Assembly (NCBI GenBank): GCA_002293845.1
Contig: DBEA01000013.1
Span: 24,273-56,791, forward strand
Direction: 5' to 3'
Length of the DNA: 32,519 nucleotides
Origin: Patescibacteria group bacterium UBA918
GTDB taxonomy: Bacteria; Patescibacteriota; Minisyncoccia; Phycocordibacterales; UBA918
Every line of letters begins with the position of its first letter. The stretch's first letter is position 1. Under the pieces are notes generated by a model, which saw only the letters and a program-made list of their open reading frames with translations, searched no databases and was not told where the DNA came from. This document shows positions 14,933 through 22,103 of this stretch, one piece after another. The translations under genes were made by a program, and so were the position numbers.

Positions 14933-16327
14933 CTACCCGGCATCCAGCGTGCGGATCTCCGCGTCGAGTCTGGCCTTGCGTTGCATCACTTGATCGCCAT
15001 AAAAATGATTGCGGGGATTACTGACGCCGTTCCAGCCGGAATAATAGCGGATGGCAGCGGTCCATTCCGCATTGTAACTGCCCGCAACCGCGCCATTGTC
15101 ACGCATCAAAAGTGCTGTGGCCAAGAAAGCGTCTTGATTGCGAAACGGACTGGAGGGCACATCGTTGCCCAAAAGCTGTCTGATCGAATCCTGGGAGGCC
15201 ACGTAAGTGTACTTGTCGTTACCATCGTTGACATAACCCCCGTACAAGGCCCAAGTCGAGGGTATGAACTGTGAAGGGCCCATAGCTCCACCCCAACCAT
15301 AAGACAGCGGACAAGACACCTTTTGCGTCTTAATGTCGAAACCGAGGATTTCGGACATGACTTTGAAAACCGGTACGCTACCTGGACCCATAGCCGCCCT
15401 TCCGTTCGACACCTGGTCGTAGGTGCATTGTCCGATGTTAGCGCCGTACTCTGATTCTTGTTCGAGGATGGCTAAAATGAAAGACGCCGACACCCCGGTT
15501 TTCGATGAAGCAAATTTGGCCAGGGAAACCGCTTCGGTGAACGGAATGCGACCGCCACCGCCGGCCAAATTGAACAGTGCCGCTCGGAGCTGAGCCGCGG
15601 TTCTTTGTGATTGCGCTAAATGTTCTTGATACACTGCCTCCTGTCCTTTGGTCACTTCTAGTATTTGACTCTTTTCAGACTCCTTGGCTTCGATGTTCGC
15701 CTTCTCCGCCTCTTGAAGTTGTTTTTGACGTGCTTCTTCGTCCTGCTTCTCTTCCAAAGAGCGCTTTTGATCTAAAGTATCGGCCCTAATCTCGGCCAAG
15801 ACCAAGAGCGACTCGCGCAAAGAATCGTTGATCGTACGATAGTCCTCGAAGTCGGCGAAGAATTCCGTAAAATTACGATTTGCCAACACCAGTTCCACCA
15901 ACGAATTATCATCGATCTGTTGGGTCTTCCTTAAGAGATCGCCGATATACTGCTTTTGGCGGTCCGATCTCTCGTCTAGGACGCTCACGACCTTTGCCTT
16001 ATCGCCGATCTGATCGTTAAGTTCCCTGATAGCGATCGACCTAGCCTGAATGCCAAGCTGGGACTTCTTGATCTCCGCTTCGAGCAGTCCGATGTCGCGT
16101 TCCAGAGACTGTCTCTCAGCCTGTTTCTGTTCCACCAGCCGCTGCTGCGCGAGTATCTGTTGGTCAATTTGTGAGAGGAGCGCCTTACACTCGCTTTTGA
16201 CCGCCTCGCTCGCGGTAGCGCCGCTGATCTTCGAGCACTCATCGACGGTCATTGCGGCCGATACGGATAGAGGCACTAACAAATAGGCCGTTACTCCAAA
16301 AACAGCGATCCTGTTCGAGAATCTCAT
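14933..16327 (-). CDS. Secreted coiled-coil lytic transglycosylase (MltB-like)
   Basis: A peptidoglycan-cleaving enzyme, 464 aa. Residues 1-25 are a signal peptide (ends SVSAA). Residues 45-250 form a long heptad-rich coiled coil of the EnvC/CwlO type. A Gly-rich hinge (GGGGR, about 256-260) leads to a transglycosylase domain (262-450). The catalytic Glu is E291 in ILEQESEYG, and GGAMGPSQFIPSTW (346-359) is the MltB/GH103 hallmark. Coiled coils of this kind usually mediate division-site regulation. ATG 16327 is preceded by a -10 box ending seven bases upstream, with no Shine-Dalgarno. It is transcribed separately from the adjacent ribosomal genes, with the rplY terminator just upstream. Confidence 0.9.
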   Translation of the reverse strand: MRFSNRIAVFGVTAYLLVPLSVSAAMTVDECSKISGATASEAVKSECKALLSQIDQQILAQQRLVEQKQAERQSLERDIGLLEAEIKKSQLGIQARSIAIRELNDQIGDKAKVVSVLDERSDRQKQYIGDLLRKTQQIDDNSLVELVLANRNFTEFFADFEDYRTINDSLRESLLVLAEIRADTLDQKRSLEEKQDEEARQKQLQEAEKANIEAKESEKSQILEVTKGQEAVYQEHLAQSQRTAAQLRAALFNLAGGGGRIPFTEAVSLAKFASSKTGVSASFILAILEQESEYGANIGQCTYDQVSNGRAAMGPGSVPVFKVMSEILGFDIKTQKVSCPLSYGWGGAMGPSQFIPSTWALYGGYVNDGNDKYTYVASQDSIRQLLGNDVPSSPFRNQDAFLATALLMRDNGAVAGSYNAEWTAAIRYYSGWNGVSNPRNHFYGDQVMQRKARLDAEIRTLDAG

Positions 16328-16334
16328 TGATATG

Positions 16335-16343
16335 ATTCTAGCA
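16335..16343 (-). promoter_or_regulatory. Extended -10 of the transglycosylase gene, leaderless type
   Basis: TGC-TAGAAT on the minus strand, seven bases before ATG 16327. The TG overlaps the end of the rplY terminator stem. Confidence 0.65.
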
Positions 16344-16383
16344 CAATAAAACAGCGCGGCCCTGGCCGCGCTGTTTTATTGTG
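16342..16383 (-). terminator. Intrinsic terminator of rplY
   Basis: Perfect 20-base arms, 16342-16361 and 16364-16383, with a two-base centre. The GC core is followed on the minus strand by TGTTTTATTGTG. It begins directly after the rplY stop codon. Confidence 0.9.
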
Positions 16384-17022
16384 TTATTCGGCAACTTCGC
16401 CTTCGGTTTTCTCTTTGCCTTTCTGCTCGACTTCGATGGCGGACATATCGATAGCTACCGGCTCGACGGGCTCTTCCTTGGCCTCGGTCACCACAGCTAC
16501 GGTCTCCTCAGGGTCGTTTTCTACCTTAACACCGGCAGGTACATCCAAATCCTTGACTCGGATATGGTCGTCGAAAGTAGCCAAAGAACTGACGTCGACG
16601 ACGATCTCGTGCGGTAATGCGCTTGGCTTACAAGTGACTTCGATCTCGTGCAAGGCTTTGGTCAAAGATCCTCCAAGTTTGATCGCGGGCGCTTCTCCGA
16701 CGAACTCTAGTGGAATATTCACCGTCACCTCCTTACCCTTTTCGATCGCATAAAAATCCACGTGTTGAACTAGGCCTTTTACTGGATCATAGGCCACATC
16801 TTGTACCAGCACCTCGGCGTCCTCGCCTATTCCTGAAAGTACGAGCACGCTGGATTCGCCAGCCTCGCGAAAGACCTTCTCGAACTCCTTAGCGTTAAGA
16901 GAAATACTCATCGCCTCATGCTTGGGTCCGTAGACCACGGCCGGCAAAACACCGGATCCACGCAACTTATCTAGCTTTTTACCGGTCTCTTCGCGCTTGG
17001 CGACATTTAATGTGATGGTCAT
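16384..17022 (-). CDS. rplY: 50S ribosomal protein L25 (CTC form)
   Basis: 5S rRNA-binding ribosomal protein, 212 aa. The N-terminal L25 domain (about 1-90) has REETGKKLDKLRGSGVLPAVVYGP and QDVAYDPVKGLVQHVDFYAI. The C-terminal TL5/CTC beta domain (about 95-185) includes GGSLTKALHEIEV and the LPHEIVVDVSSL motif. The acidic Glu/Lys tail (about 165-212) is typical of the longer form. ATG 17022 has a good promoter nine bases upstream and no Shine-Dalgarno. Monocistronic by its own promoter and terminator. Confidence 0.95.
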   Translation of the reverse strand: MTITLNVAKREETGKKLDKLRGSGVLPAVVYGPKHEAMSISLNAKEFEKVFREAGESSVLVLSGIGEDAEVLVQDVAYDPVKGLVQHVDFYAIEKGKEVTVNIPLEFVGEAPAIKLGGSLTKALHEIEVTCKPSALPHEIVVDVSSLATFDDHIRVKDLDVPAGVKVENDPEETVAVVTEAKEEPVEPVAIDMSAIEVEQKGKEKTEGEVAE

Positions 17023-17031
17023 GATGCGGCC

Positions 17032-17059
17032 ATTCTAACACGTTTTCTAGTGTTTTCAA
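17032..17059 (-). promoter_or_regulatory. rplY promoter, leaderless type
   Basis: TTGAAA (17059-17054), a 16-base spacer ending in TGT, and TAGAAT (17037-17032). Nine bases separate the -10 from ATG 17022. It has the clearest full set of -35, TG extension and -10 in the window. Confidence 0.8.
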
Positions 17060-17167
17060 GTCCTTTCGGGCATAGATAGGCAATGCTCTTATGTGGATTA
17101 TGATCGCCAACGTTTTTATCCACACACAGAGAACGGCTCGCTGACACTACACACGTACACTGTACAC

Positions 17168-18175
17168 ATGTCTACACGTTACGATTTTGTCGCGCTCGGC
17201 GACATTACTACCGACGCTTTCATTCAGCTGTCGGAAAAGGACGCTCGCGTGGTATGCGATATCGAGGGTAAACCGTGTCAGCTCCAAATGAACTTCGGCG
17301 ACAAATTGCCATACGAGAGCGTGACCGTGGTCCCGGCGGTCGGCAATAGTCCTAATGCCGCGGTCGCGGCCCACCGATTAGGACTGCGATCGGCGTTAGT
17401 TACCAATCTCGGACACGATCGTAACGGTAAAGACTGTTTGGATGCCTTGCGGAGCGAAGGCATCGCCACTGAATTCGTCAAGATCCACGAGCGTAAACTT
17501 ACGAACTACCATTATGTTCTCCGGCTGGGAGCAGAACGTACGATTCTCATAAAGCACGAAGAGTATCCTTACACACTGCCTGACTTTCGGGAGTCACCTA
17601 AATACCTTTACTTTTCTTCGATCGGCGAATCCGGCGTCGAATTTCATCATGAAGTGGCCGAATATGTGAAGCGCAACAAAGAAACCAAGTTGGTATTTCA
17701 ACCGGGCACCTTTCAGATACGGTTGGGGGCCAAAGAGTTGGCCGACCTCTACGCGGTCACCGATATTTTCTTTTGCAATAAAGAGGAAGCGCAAAACATC
17801 TTAAAGACCAAAGAGGATCATTTTCCGAAACTCTTAAAAGGCCTCAAGGATTTGGGCCCACGGCTACCGGTCATTACCGACGGGCCTAAGGGCGCGTACG
17901 TGACCGATGAGCAGGGTGTGACTTGGCACATGCCGATGTATCCGGATCCGAAAGAGCCGGTCGACCGCACCGGCGCGGGAGACTCGTTTTCGTCCACTTT
18001 CACCGCGGCGATCGCTCTCGGTAAAACTCCCGCCGAAGCTCTAGCCTGGGGACCGATCAATTCCATGTCCGTCGTTCAATACATCGGCGCCCAAGCGGGA
18101 CTTTTGACCAGAGAAAAACTCGAAGAGCTTTTGAGAGACGCGCCCTCAAACTACGCGCCCAAAAAAGTCGTTTGA
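17168..18175 (+). CDS. PfkB-family carbohydrate kinase
   Basis: Phosphorylates a sugar or nucleoside hydroxyl using ATP. The product is 335 aa from ATG 17168 (MSTRYDFVALGDITTD). The in-frame region from 17093 has no family similarity. The N-terminal signature is VGNSPNAAVAAHRLG (about 58-72). The C-terminal signature DRTGAGDSF includes the catalytic base Asp272 and anion-hole GAG. Substrate is not resolved; a ribokinase-like or adenosine-kinase-like role is suggested by the neighbouring pentose-phosphate genes. Upstream is a TACACT box six bases before ATG and a small perfect palindrome GTACACTGTAC (17155-17165), a possible operator. The 3' end overlaps the convergent NUDIX gene by 25 bases. 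Confidence 0.88.
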   Translation: MSTRYDFVALGDITTDAFIQLSEKDARVVCDIEGKPCQLQMNFGDKLPYESVTVVPAVGNSPNAAVAAHRLGLRSALVTNLGHDRNGKDCLDALRSEGIATEFVKIHERKLTNYHYVLRLGAERTILIKHEEYPYTLPDFRESPKYLYFSSIGESGVEFHHEVAEYVKRNKETKLVFQPGTFQIRLGAKELADLYAVTDIFFCNKEEAQNILKTKEDHFPKLLKGLKDLGPRLPVITDGPKGAYVTDEQGVTWHMPMYPDPKEPVDRTGAGDSFSSTFTAAIALGKTPAEALAWGPINSMSVVQYIGAQAGLLTREKLEELLRDAPSNYAPKKVV

Positions 18176-18690
18176 TCTCGTGTTCGCAAAAACTCTTCCA
18201 GAAAAGCGACCTCCCTTTTCAAAATAAAGTGCCCTTCATATTTGCCAGGAACATCGGTTTTCATTTTTTCTAAAACCTCTATCGGATCCAACCAGAGAGT
18301 CACTTGCCCTTCCTCTATTTCTTCCGCTTCAAGCTTGGGCTGACCGACGGCACCGACTACCTCGGCCAAGTAGCAATATGAAATATGCAATAAACTGTAT
18401 TTGTTCCGATACTCGATAACTACGCCGACAGGTCGCAATATCCTACAATCGCATCCGACCTCCTCTAAAACCTCGCGACGTAAAGCTCGTTCGATACTTT
18501 CTCCATCGTCCACTCCACCGCCGGGAAGTTTGTGGAAGGTGTATTTCTCTAGATATTGCGTAGCCATATTGCCCGAAGTATCCAGCAAGATAGCTCTGGC
18601 GCTTTTGCGCAAAACGTAGTCACTTTTCAGTCGCTCAAACCCGCCGTCGAGGCCGATGCTTCCATCGCTCAACTCCGCCAACAATTTCAT
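18151..18690 (-). CDS. NUDIX hydrolase
   Basis: Hydrolyses a nucleoside diphosphate linked to another moiety; substrate unknown. The product is 179 aa. The NUDIX box is a perfect match at residues 58-80: Gly58, Glu64, then REVLEEVGC (72-80) carrying the metal-binding Glu residues. The start at 18690 is supported by a TATAAT box six bases upstream. The 5' end is eight bases from the transketolase stop and the promoter overlaps that stop codon. The 3' end overlaps pfkB tail to tail by 25 bases. Confidence 0.9.
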   Translation of the reverse strand: MKLLAELSDGSIGLDGGFERLKSDYVLRKSARAILLDTSGNMATQYLEKYTFHKLPGGGVDDGESIERALRREVLEEVGCDCRILRPVGVVIEYRNKYSLLHISYCYLAEVVGAVGQPKLEAEEIEEGQVTLWLDPIEVLEKMKTDVPGKYEGHFILKREVAFLEEFLRTRDQTTFLGA

Positions 18691-18696
18691 GGCTGG

Positions 18697-18705
18697 ATTA
18701 TAGCA
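18697..18705 (-). promoter_or_regulatory. Extended -10 of the NUDIX gene, leaderless type
   Basis: TGC-TATAAT on the minus strand (perfect extended -10), six bases before ATG 18690. The TAA stop codon of the transketolase C-terminal gene (18698-18700) lies inside this box. Confidence 0.7.
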
Positions 18706-19708
18706 CCTTCAGTTTCTCTCTTGAAAAAGCGTTCTTGACCGTCTCGACTACGGTCTTTCTGTCCATACCATAATGCGCGACGAGCTCCTCAGGTTCGCCT
18801 GACTGTCCAAACTCGTCATGTACGCCCAATCGCACTATCTTTACCGGTCGCCTCTCGCTCAAAAATTCGGCGACCGCACCACCTAATCCTCCGGCTACTT
18901 GATGCTCCTCGAGTGTGATCAAAAGATCGCTCTCTTCGGCCAACCTGACCAAAGCGCTCTCATCTAAAGGTTTGATCGTCGGCATATGAAGTACTGAAAC
19001 GCCGAACCCGGCCTCGTTCAATTCTTTGGCGGCACACAAGGCCTCGTACAGCAGCGAGCCGGTCGTGACGATGCCGGTACGATTCCTGGCGGACGAGTCG
19101 GGTTCCATGAGCAGTTGCGCTTTACCGAGCTCGAACGGCGAACCGGTAGTAGTGACCACGGGCACCGGCGAGCGGCCGAGACGAATGTACACGGGCCCTT
19201 TATGCGCGGCGGCGAATAAAACCGCTTTCTTGGCCTCATGAGTGTCGGCCGGTGCTATCACTATCATATTTGGCATGACCCGCATGATGGCGATGTCTTC
19301 TATGGCTTGGTGTGTAGCTCCATCGGGACCTACGGATACGCCGCTGTGCGCGCCAATGATCTTTACGTTCTGGTCATTGTAAGCGACGGTGGTACGAATC
19401 TGTTCCCAGTTTCGTCCAGGTGAAAACATGGCGTAAGAAGCGATAAAGGGCACTTTACCGACAGCCGCCAAACCAGAAGCGACCGAGGCCATGTTTTGTT
19501 CCGCCACACCACACTGGACGAACCTGTCCGGAAATGCCTCCGCGAACAAATTGACGCGAGTCGACTCGGTTAAGTCTGCAGACAGCGCCACTACTTGCGA
19601 ATCTTTTTGTCCGGCCGCCAAAAGACCCTCTCCGAAACCGTCACGATTAGGTGCTTTTTCGAGTTTGTCGGTAAATATGTTTGGGTTCAAATGATTCGCA
19701 AGTTTCAT
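18698..19708 (-). CDS. Transketolase, C-terminal (pyrimidine-binding) subunit
   Basis: Second half of a split transketolase, 336 aa, pairing with the subunit at 19995-20891 in the non-oxidative pentose phosphate pathway. The PYR domain has the catalytic thiamine-activating Glu70 in FVQCGVAEQNM, plus GAHSGVSVGPDGATHQAIEDIA with the conserved His. The C-terminal transketolase domain begins near residue 200. Its ATG (19708) is the last part of the 4-bp repeat bordering the GIY-YIG element and overlaps the GIY-YIG stop codon (ATGA), so translation is probably coupled to that ORF. Without the element this gene would follow the N-terminal subunit by two bases. Confidence 0.93.
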   Translation of the reverse strand: MKLANHLNPNIFTDKLEKAPNRDGFGEGLLAAGQKDSQVVALSADLTESTRVNLFAEAFPDRFVQCGVAEQNMASVASGLAAVGKVPFIASYAMFSPGRNWEQIRTTVAYNDQNVKIIGAHSGVSVGPDGATHQAIEDIAIMRVMPNMIVIAPADTHEAKKAVLFAAAHKGPVYIRLGRSPVPVVTTTGSPFELGKAQLLMEPDSSARNRTGIVTTGSLLYEALCAAKELNEAGFGVSVLHMPTIKPLDESALVRLAEESDLLITLEEHQVAGGLGGAVAEFLSERRPVKIVRLGVHDEFGQSGEPEELVAHYGMDRKTVVETVKNAFSREKLKVL

Positions 19709-19965
19709 CCCGTTAGAGTTAGGAAGCGCTTGAGTCTGTTTTTTAGATAACGTTTGCCTGTGCCGGTCTTGAGATACACTTCTCTCGCAACGGCGTCGTC
19801 TCTATCAAGGCTTGCTTCATAGTAAATTAATTCCCATGGTACTCCCCTTTTTGTCCACGTCGAGCGTTTACTGTTATGTTGATTCAAACGCTTCCGCAGG
19901 TCATCGGTACTACCAGTGTACCAGATTCCCGATCTCTCGCTTTTGAGTACATATACATAATACAT
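19705..19965 (-). CDS. Small GIY-YIG endonuclease-domain protein inside a mobile element
   Basis: The product is 86 aa, a stand-alone GIY-YIG nuclease domain like the UvrC N-terminus or URI-type proteins. YYVYVLKS and IWYTGST are the two halves of the GIY-YIG signature, LRKRLNQHN carries the catalytic Arg with an adjacent His/Asn, and AREVYLKTG contains the metal-binding Glu. The C-terminus (TLTG) is encoded by the inverted terminal repeat. It lies wholly between the two transketolase genes and occupies almost all of the 280-bp element, so it is probably the element's own protein, perhaps acting in its mobility (inference). A function as an accessory repair nuclease is the alternative. The stop overlaps tktC's start by four bases. 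Confidence 0.88.
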   Translation of the reverse strand: MYYVYVLKSERSGIWYTGSTDDLRKRLNQHNSKRSTWTKRGVPWELIYYEASLDRDDAVAREVYLKTGTGKRYLKNRLKRFLTLTG

Positions 19966-19988
19966 AACTTGTTAAACTCTAACGGGAT
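19709..19988 (-). mobile_element. 280-bp GIY-YIG mini-element inserted at a start codon
   Basis: On the minus strand the ends are ATCCCGTTAGAGTT (19988-19975) and AACTCTAACGGG (19720-19709), perfectly complementary over 12 bp. Both sides are flanked by the direct repeat ATGA (19992-19989 and 19708-19705). Deleting the element plus one repeat gives the transketolase N-terminal stop TGA, two bases, then ATGAAACTTGCG, the start of the C-terminal subunit. This is the arrangement expected of an uninterrupted operon. It shares its end sequence and flank rule with the element at 32312-32430. No transposase other than the GIY-YIG protein is present. Confidence 0.75.
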
Positions 19989-19994
19989 TCATAT

Positions 19995-20891
19995 TCATTT
20001 GTCTTCGCTATTCGTCAAACTACCTGAAAGGGTGCGGAGCTTACGTAACGCTTCCTTAGCTTGATCTCCTTTCTTGACCCTGTTCTCTGGACCCTTTCCG
20101 GGAGGATTGCCGTGCCAGTGAAAGTCGCGTTCGAATATGTCCACTCCCTTTCCCGGTATGGTATGGGCGATGATGACCGAAGGTTGACTATAGACTGCCT
20201 GCGCTTTGCCGATGGCATCGGCTACCATACGAATATTGTGACCGTCGATCTCCTGCACGTCGAAATTCCACGACTCGAACTTTTCTCTAAGCGGCTCGAG
20301 CGGCATGACATCTTCGGTATATCCGTCGATCTGGATAGCGTTTCTATCGACAATGACGATAAGGTTGTGTAAGCGTTCCTTTCCGGCCAGCATTGCCGCT
20401 TCCCAACTCTGACCCTCTTGTAGTTCCCCGTCGCTCATGAGGCAATACACATATTGGGACGTGTAGGGATTGTCCATCCTGAGTCCCATAGCCATCCCGA
20501 CGGCCTGCGACAACCCGCTTCCGAGCGGACCAGAACTTGTTTCGATGCCAGGTAAAGAACCGCGATGCGGGTGGCCTTGTAGTCTCGACCCGAATTTGCG
20601 CAGAGTCAAAAGCTCAGTCGTGTCGAAGTAGCCACGATGCGCCAAAGTGGCGTACAAGACCGGACAGATGTGTCCATTGCTCAAAACTAGGCGATCGCGT
20701 TCCGGCCAATCGGGATTCTTGGGGTCCTGTCTCAAAACGCTGAAATACAAAAGAGTGAATATGTCCGCCATTCCCAATGGCCCGGCCGTGTGGCCGCTCC
20801 CGGCCGCCACCAGCATTTCTATGACGCTCTGCCTGATCTCCGCGGCCTTGGCCTCGAGCTTGTCGACTTCAGAGTCCGATAGATAGTACAT
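19995..20891 (-). CDS. Transketolase, N-terminal (thiamine diphosphate-binding) subunit
   Basis: First half of the split transketolase, 298 aa. The thiamine diphosphate site shows GSGHTAGPLG (His34), SNGHICPVLYA (His74), GHPHR (His107) and GPLGSGLSQAVGMA. The metal-binding motif is SDGELQEG (153-160) followed by VDRNAIQIDG: the usual GDG is SDG and the usual NN pair is RN. This may be a lineage variant rather than a loss, since the Asp and the second Asn remain. TATAAT seven bases before ATG 20891 gives it its own leaderless promoter. The stop is followed directly by the GIY-YIG element. Confidence 0.93.
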   Translation of the reverse strand: MYYLSDSEVDKLEAKAAEIRQSVIEMLVAAGSGHTAGPLGMADIFTLLYFSVLRQDPKNPDWPERDRLVLSNGHICPVLYATLAHRGYFDTTELLTLRKFGSRLQGHPHRGSLPGIETSSGPLGSGLSQAVGMAMGLRMDNPYTSQYVYCLMSDGELQEGQSWEAAMLAGKERLHNLIVIVDRNAIQIDGYTEDVMPLEPLREKFESWNFDVQEIDGHNIRMVADAIGKAQAVYSQPSVIIAHTIPGKGVDIFERDFHWHGNPPGKGPENRVKKGDQAKEALRKLRTLSGSLTNSEDK

Positions 20892-20898
20892 CGCTTTG

Positions 20899-20904
20899 AT
20901 TATA
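20899..20904 (-). promoter_or_regulatory. -10 of the transketolase operon, leaderless type
   Basis: Perfect TATAAT on the minus strand, seven bases before ATG 20891. No matching -35 or TG. It lies between rpe's stop (20921) and the gene. Confidence 0.65.
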
Positions 20905-20920
20905 ACTCCCGTTCAAAATT

Positions 20921-21562
20921 TTAAGCGATGATTTTCAACAGTTTTTGATATTCAAGAAATGGATCGACAGCATTCTGAATGACTGAACCAACGACGAAGC
21001 GGGAAGCCCCAGCCTCCTTTAAGCTTGTTATCGTTTCAAAACTGACACCGCCATCGACGCTTATGGGAGTATGAGGAAACAAGGAAGACATCTCGATGAT
21101 CCTATCGAGCACTCTCTCATCGAACGGTTGGCCTTGAGAGCCAATACTCTTGATCCCCATCAGCTGTACGAAATCGAGCGAGTCGACATATTTATAGAGC
21201 GTCTCCATCGGCGTGTCGTTGGTGATGGAGAAAGCTATCTGGACGTCGCTTCCCTCTACGAGCTCCAGGGCCTCACTCGGGTTTAAAAGACCCTCAAGAT
21301 GAAAAACTAGCGCACTCGCCCCCGCGGCCATCCATTCCGCCGCCGCTTTAATAGGCTCTTCCACCATCAGATCGATCTCCGCCTTTATCGTAGAGATCGC
21401 ATCCCGAGCGTCAGAGACATCTCCGTAGGGCTCGTAAGGCCAAGATCTGTGAGGGACGAATCTACCATCGACCACGTCGATCTGCCAATTTTCTACCGGC
21501 AACTTAGCCAAGGACTCTTTCAAGTGATCCAAAGATCTGGGAATGATGGCTGGTGTGATCAT
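20921..21562 (-). CDS. Ribulose-phosphate 3-epimerase family protein with altered metal ligands
   Basis: A TIM-barrel protein of 213 aa, assigned to Rpe, which interconverts ribulose 5-phosphate and xylulose 5-phosphate. The pattern fits: DVVDGRFVPH, EEPIKAAAEWMAAGAS, the phosphate loop SVDGGVS and FVVGSVI. Of the four metal ligands in E. coli Rpe (His, Asp, His, Asp), this protein has Gln27, Asp29, Asp64 and Asp170, so both His positions are changed. The N-terminal APSILS motif is also altered (TPAIIPRS). It may use a different metal set or act on another substrate. The neighbours RpiB and transketolase support a pentose phosphate role. It follows rpiB by 19 bases; TATAAA lies five bases before ATG. 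Confidence 0.82.
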   Translation of the reverse strand: MITPAIIPRSLDHLKESLAKLPVENWQIDVVDGRFVPHRSWPYEPYGDVSDARDAISTIKAEIDLMVEEPIKAAAEWMAAGASALVFHLEGLLNPSEALELVEGSDVQIAFSITNDTPMETLYKYVDSLDFVQLMGIKSIGSQGQPFDERVLDRIIEMSSLFPHTPISVDGGVSFETITSLKEAGASRFVVGSVIQNAVDPFLEYQKLLKIIA

Positions 21563-21581
21563 AAAAGTTTATATGCGCCGA

Positions 21582-22031
21582 CTACATGGCCTCGATCTTG
21601 GCCAGACGACGATCGTGTCGCTCATCGCCTGAAAAAGGAGTATCTAGCCATAGACGCAAAGCCTCTTTAGCCTCGTCCTCCGTCAAAAACCTGGCCCCGA
21701 GAGACAAAACGTTCGCGTCATTATGCTCTCGACTTAAAGTGATTATGTCCGTCGGACCGCCATAATAGACGGCAGCGCGTACGTTAGCGAATCGATTGGC
21801 CACGATAGCCTCGCCTTGACCCGAACCGCCCACGACCACGGCGAGCGACTCCTCGGGGTCCATCGAGACGGCCTCTGCGGCCACGCTCACGAAATCAGGA
21901 TAATCGTCTGCCTCATCGTAGTCGAAAGCCCCACAATCCTCGACTTCGAGACCTAAGTCCACATCGGTCATTTTCATCAATGAATTTTTCAATTCGAATC
22001 CGGCATGATCGCTGGCAAAATAGATCTTCAT
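21582..22031 (-). CDS. rpiB: Ribose-5-phosphate isomerase B (Glu-type)
   Basis: Interconverts ribose 5-phosphate and ribulose 5-phosphate, 149 aa. SDHAGFELK contains the Asp8-His9 pair. The active-site loop reads GGSGQGEAIVANR, with Gly where the E. coli enzyme has its catalytic Cys and Glu74 in the position used as base by the mycobacterial-type RpiB. REHNDANVLSLGAR (His103) completes the family pattern. It leads an rpiB-rpe unit. The closest extended -10 box (22090-22098) gives a leader of about 50 bases with no Shine-Dalgarno, an exception to the leaderless trend. Confidence 0.93.
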   Translation of the reverse strand: MKIYFASDHAGFELKNSLMKMTDVDLGLEVEDCGAFDYDEADDYPDFVSVAAEAVSMDPEESLAVVVGGSGQGEAIVANRFANVRAAVYYGGPTDIITLSREHNDANVLSLGARFLTEDEAKEALRLWLDTPFSGDERHDRRLAKIEAM

Positions 22032-22089
22032 ATGATCTTTGTTTAAATGTCTTGGGTGAGCGTTTGGTAATGGCGACAGAGCTTATCGG

Positions 22090-22098
22090 ATTGTAGCA
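22090..22098 (-). promoter_or_regulatory. Extended -10 upstream of rpiB
   Basis: TGC-TACAAT on the minus strand, about 58 bases before ATG 22031. No start codon follows closely, so a leader of roughly 50 bases is predicted. Confidence 0.5.
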
Positions 22099-22103
22099 CG
22101 GCG

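Noticed and set aside
19705..19992. GIY-YIG gene as part of a group I intron
   Set aside because: It lies between genes, no intron core is visible, and the ends are short inverted repeats with a 4-bp duplication.
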